Source: Alphaproteobacteria bacterium
GTDB taxonomy: Bacteria; Pseudomonadota; Alphaproteobacteria; Paracaedibacterales; CAITNM01
Direction: 5' to 3'
Length of the DNA stretch: 5,699 bases
Assembly: GCA_947499175.1 (NCBI GenBank)
Contig: CANMNU010000081.1
Location: 1 to 5,699 of the forward strand
The notes beneath the pieces were generated by a model. That model had not been told where the DNA came from and searched no databases. It worked only from the letters and a program-made list of their open reading frames with translations. A program made the translations under genes and the position numbers. Positions 5,551 to 5,699 of the stretch are shown here, one piece after another. Position 1 is the first letter of the stretch; each line of letters begins with the position of its first letter.

Positions 5551-5699
5551 ATAAGGCTTTGCTTTACCTTGCTATTTTCGATGCCATAAAATCCGGTGTT
5601 CTCAATCTTATCCATTCGGAAAAGTACCGTTCATTGGATGATTACCAGATTCCAAAATCTGATTGGGAGGCCAATAAAGCTGACTACTTACAGCAGGCA
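5551..5699 (+). pseudogene. tnpA: Tn3-family transposase (TnpA) fragment, 5' truncated, runs off the window
   Basis: The 49 codons from 5553 to the window edge encode KALLYLAIFDAIKSGVLNLI followed by HSEKYRSLDDYQIPKSDW. This resembles an internal stretch of Tn3-family TnpA, a ~1000-residue DDE transposase, where segments like AIFDALKSGVLNL and YRSLDDYLIP are conserved. Upstream the frame passes through the transposon's right end to a stop at 5517-5519 without a start, so the gene is broken at the junction. The matching N-terminal part does not lie left of the transposon, where an IS110 remnant is found. The call rests on a short stretch, but the resemblance is strong. Confidence 0.82.

Overview
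The window is an AT-rich stretch of accessory bacterial DNA in which several mobile elements lie side by side. The partial gene at the left edge resembles the C-terminal part of TraG from F-type conjugation systems, so the segment probably belongs to a conjugative plasmid or integrated conjugative element. Codon use and gene types would suit an AT-rich proteobacterium, perhaps an amoeba- or host-associated one such as a Legionella- or Rickettsiales-like organism. That assignment is a weak inference, because nothing in the window is taxonomically diagnostic.

Layout: (1) 1-1011, 3' part of a traG-like gene on the + strand. (2) about 1041-1175, a long imperfect inverted repeat that fits a bidirectional terminator between convergent genes. 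(3) 1173-1725, the C-terminal 183 codons of an IS110-family transposase on the - strand, cut off at its 5' side. (4) 1726-5550, a 3825-bp transposon of the Tn5053/Tn402 (Tn7-related) class, bounded by perfect 28-bp terminal inverted repeats that begin TGTCA. (5) 5551-5699, an internal piece of a Tn3-family transposase gene on the + strand, running off the window.

The transposon carries tniA (DDE transposase), tniB (AAA+ ATPase), a very short tniQ-like gene (114 codons) and tniR (serine resolvase), all on the + strand. tniA/tniB and tniB/tniQ overlap, so they should be translated together. The stretch from the end of tniQ to tniR holds a cluster of inverted and direct TTTATGGAC-type half-sites that looks like the resolution (res) site. 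The ends are asymmetric: three clear and one degenerate copy of an 18-bp transposase-site-like repeat on the left, and two copies with much tighter spacing on the right. There is no cargo between tniR and the right end.

By analogy with Tn5053/Tn402, TniA would cut and join ends bound at the 18-bp repeats, TniB and TniQ would choose and present the target, and TniR would resolve the cointegrate at res. Here tniR carries a one-base frameshift and a changed conserved Arg, so resolution is probably lost unless supplied in trans. The two flanks come from unrelated elements and show no 5-bp target duplication, so the present junctions were probably made by rearrangement. The most unusual features are the minimal TniQ, the small cargo-free layout and the res-like cluster.
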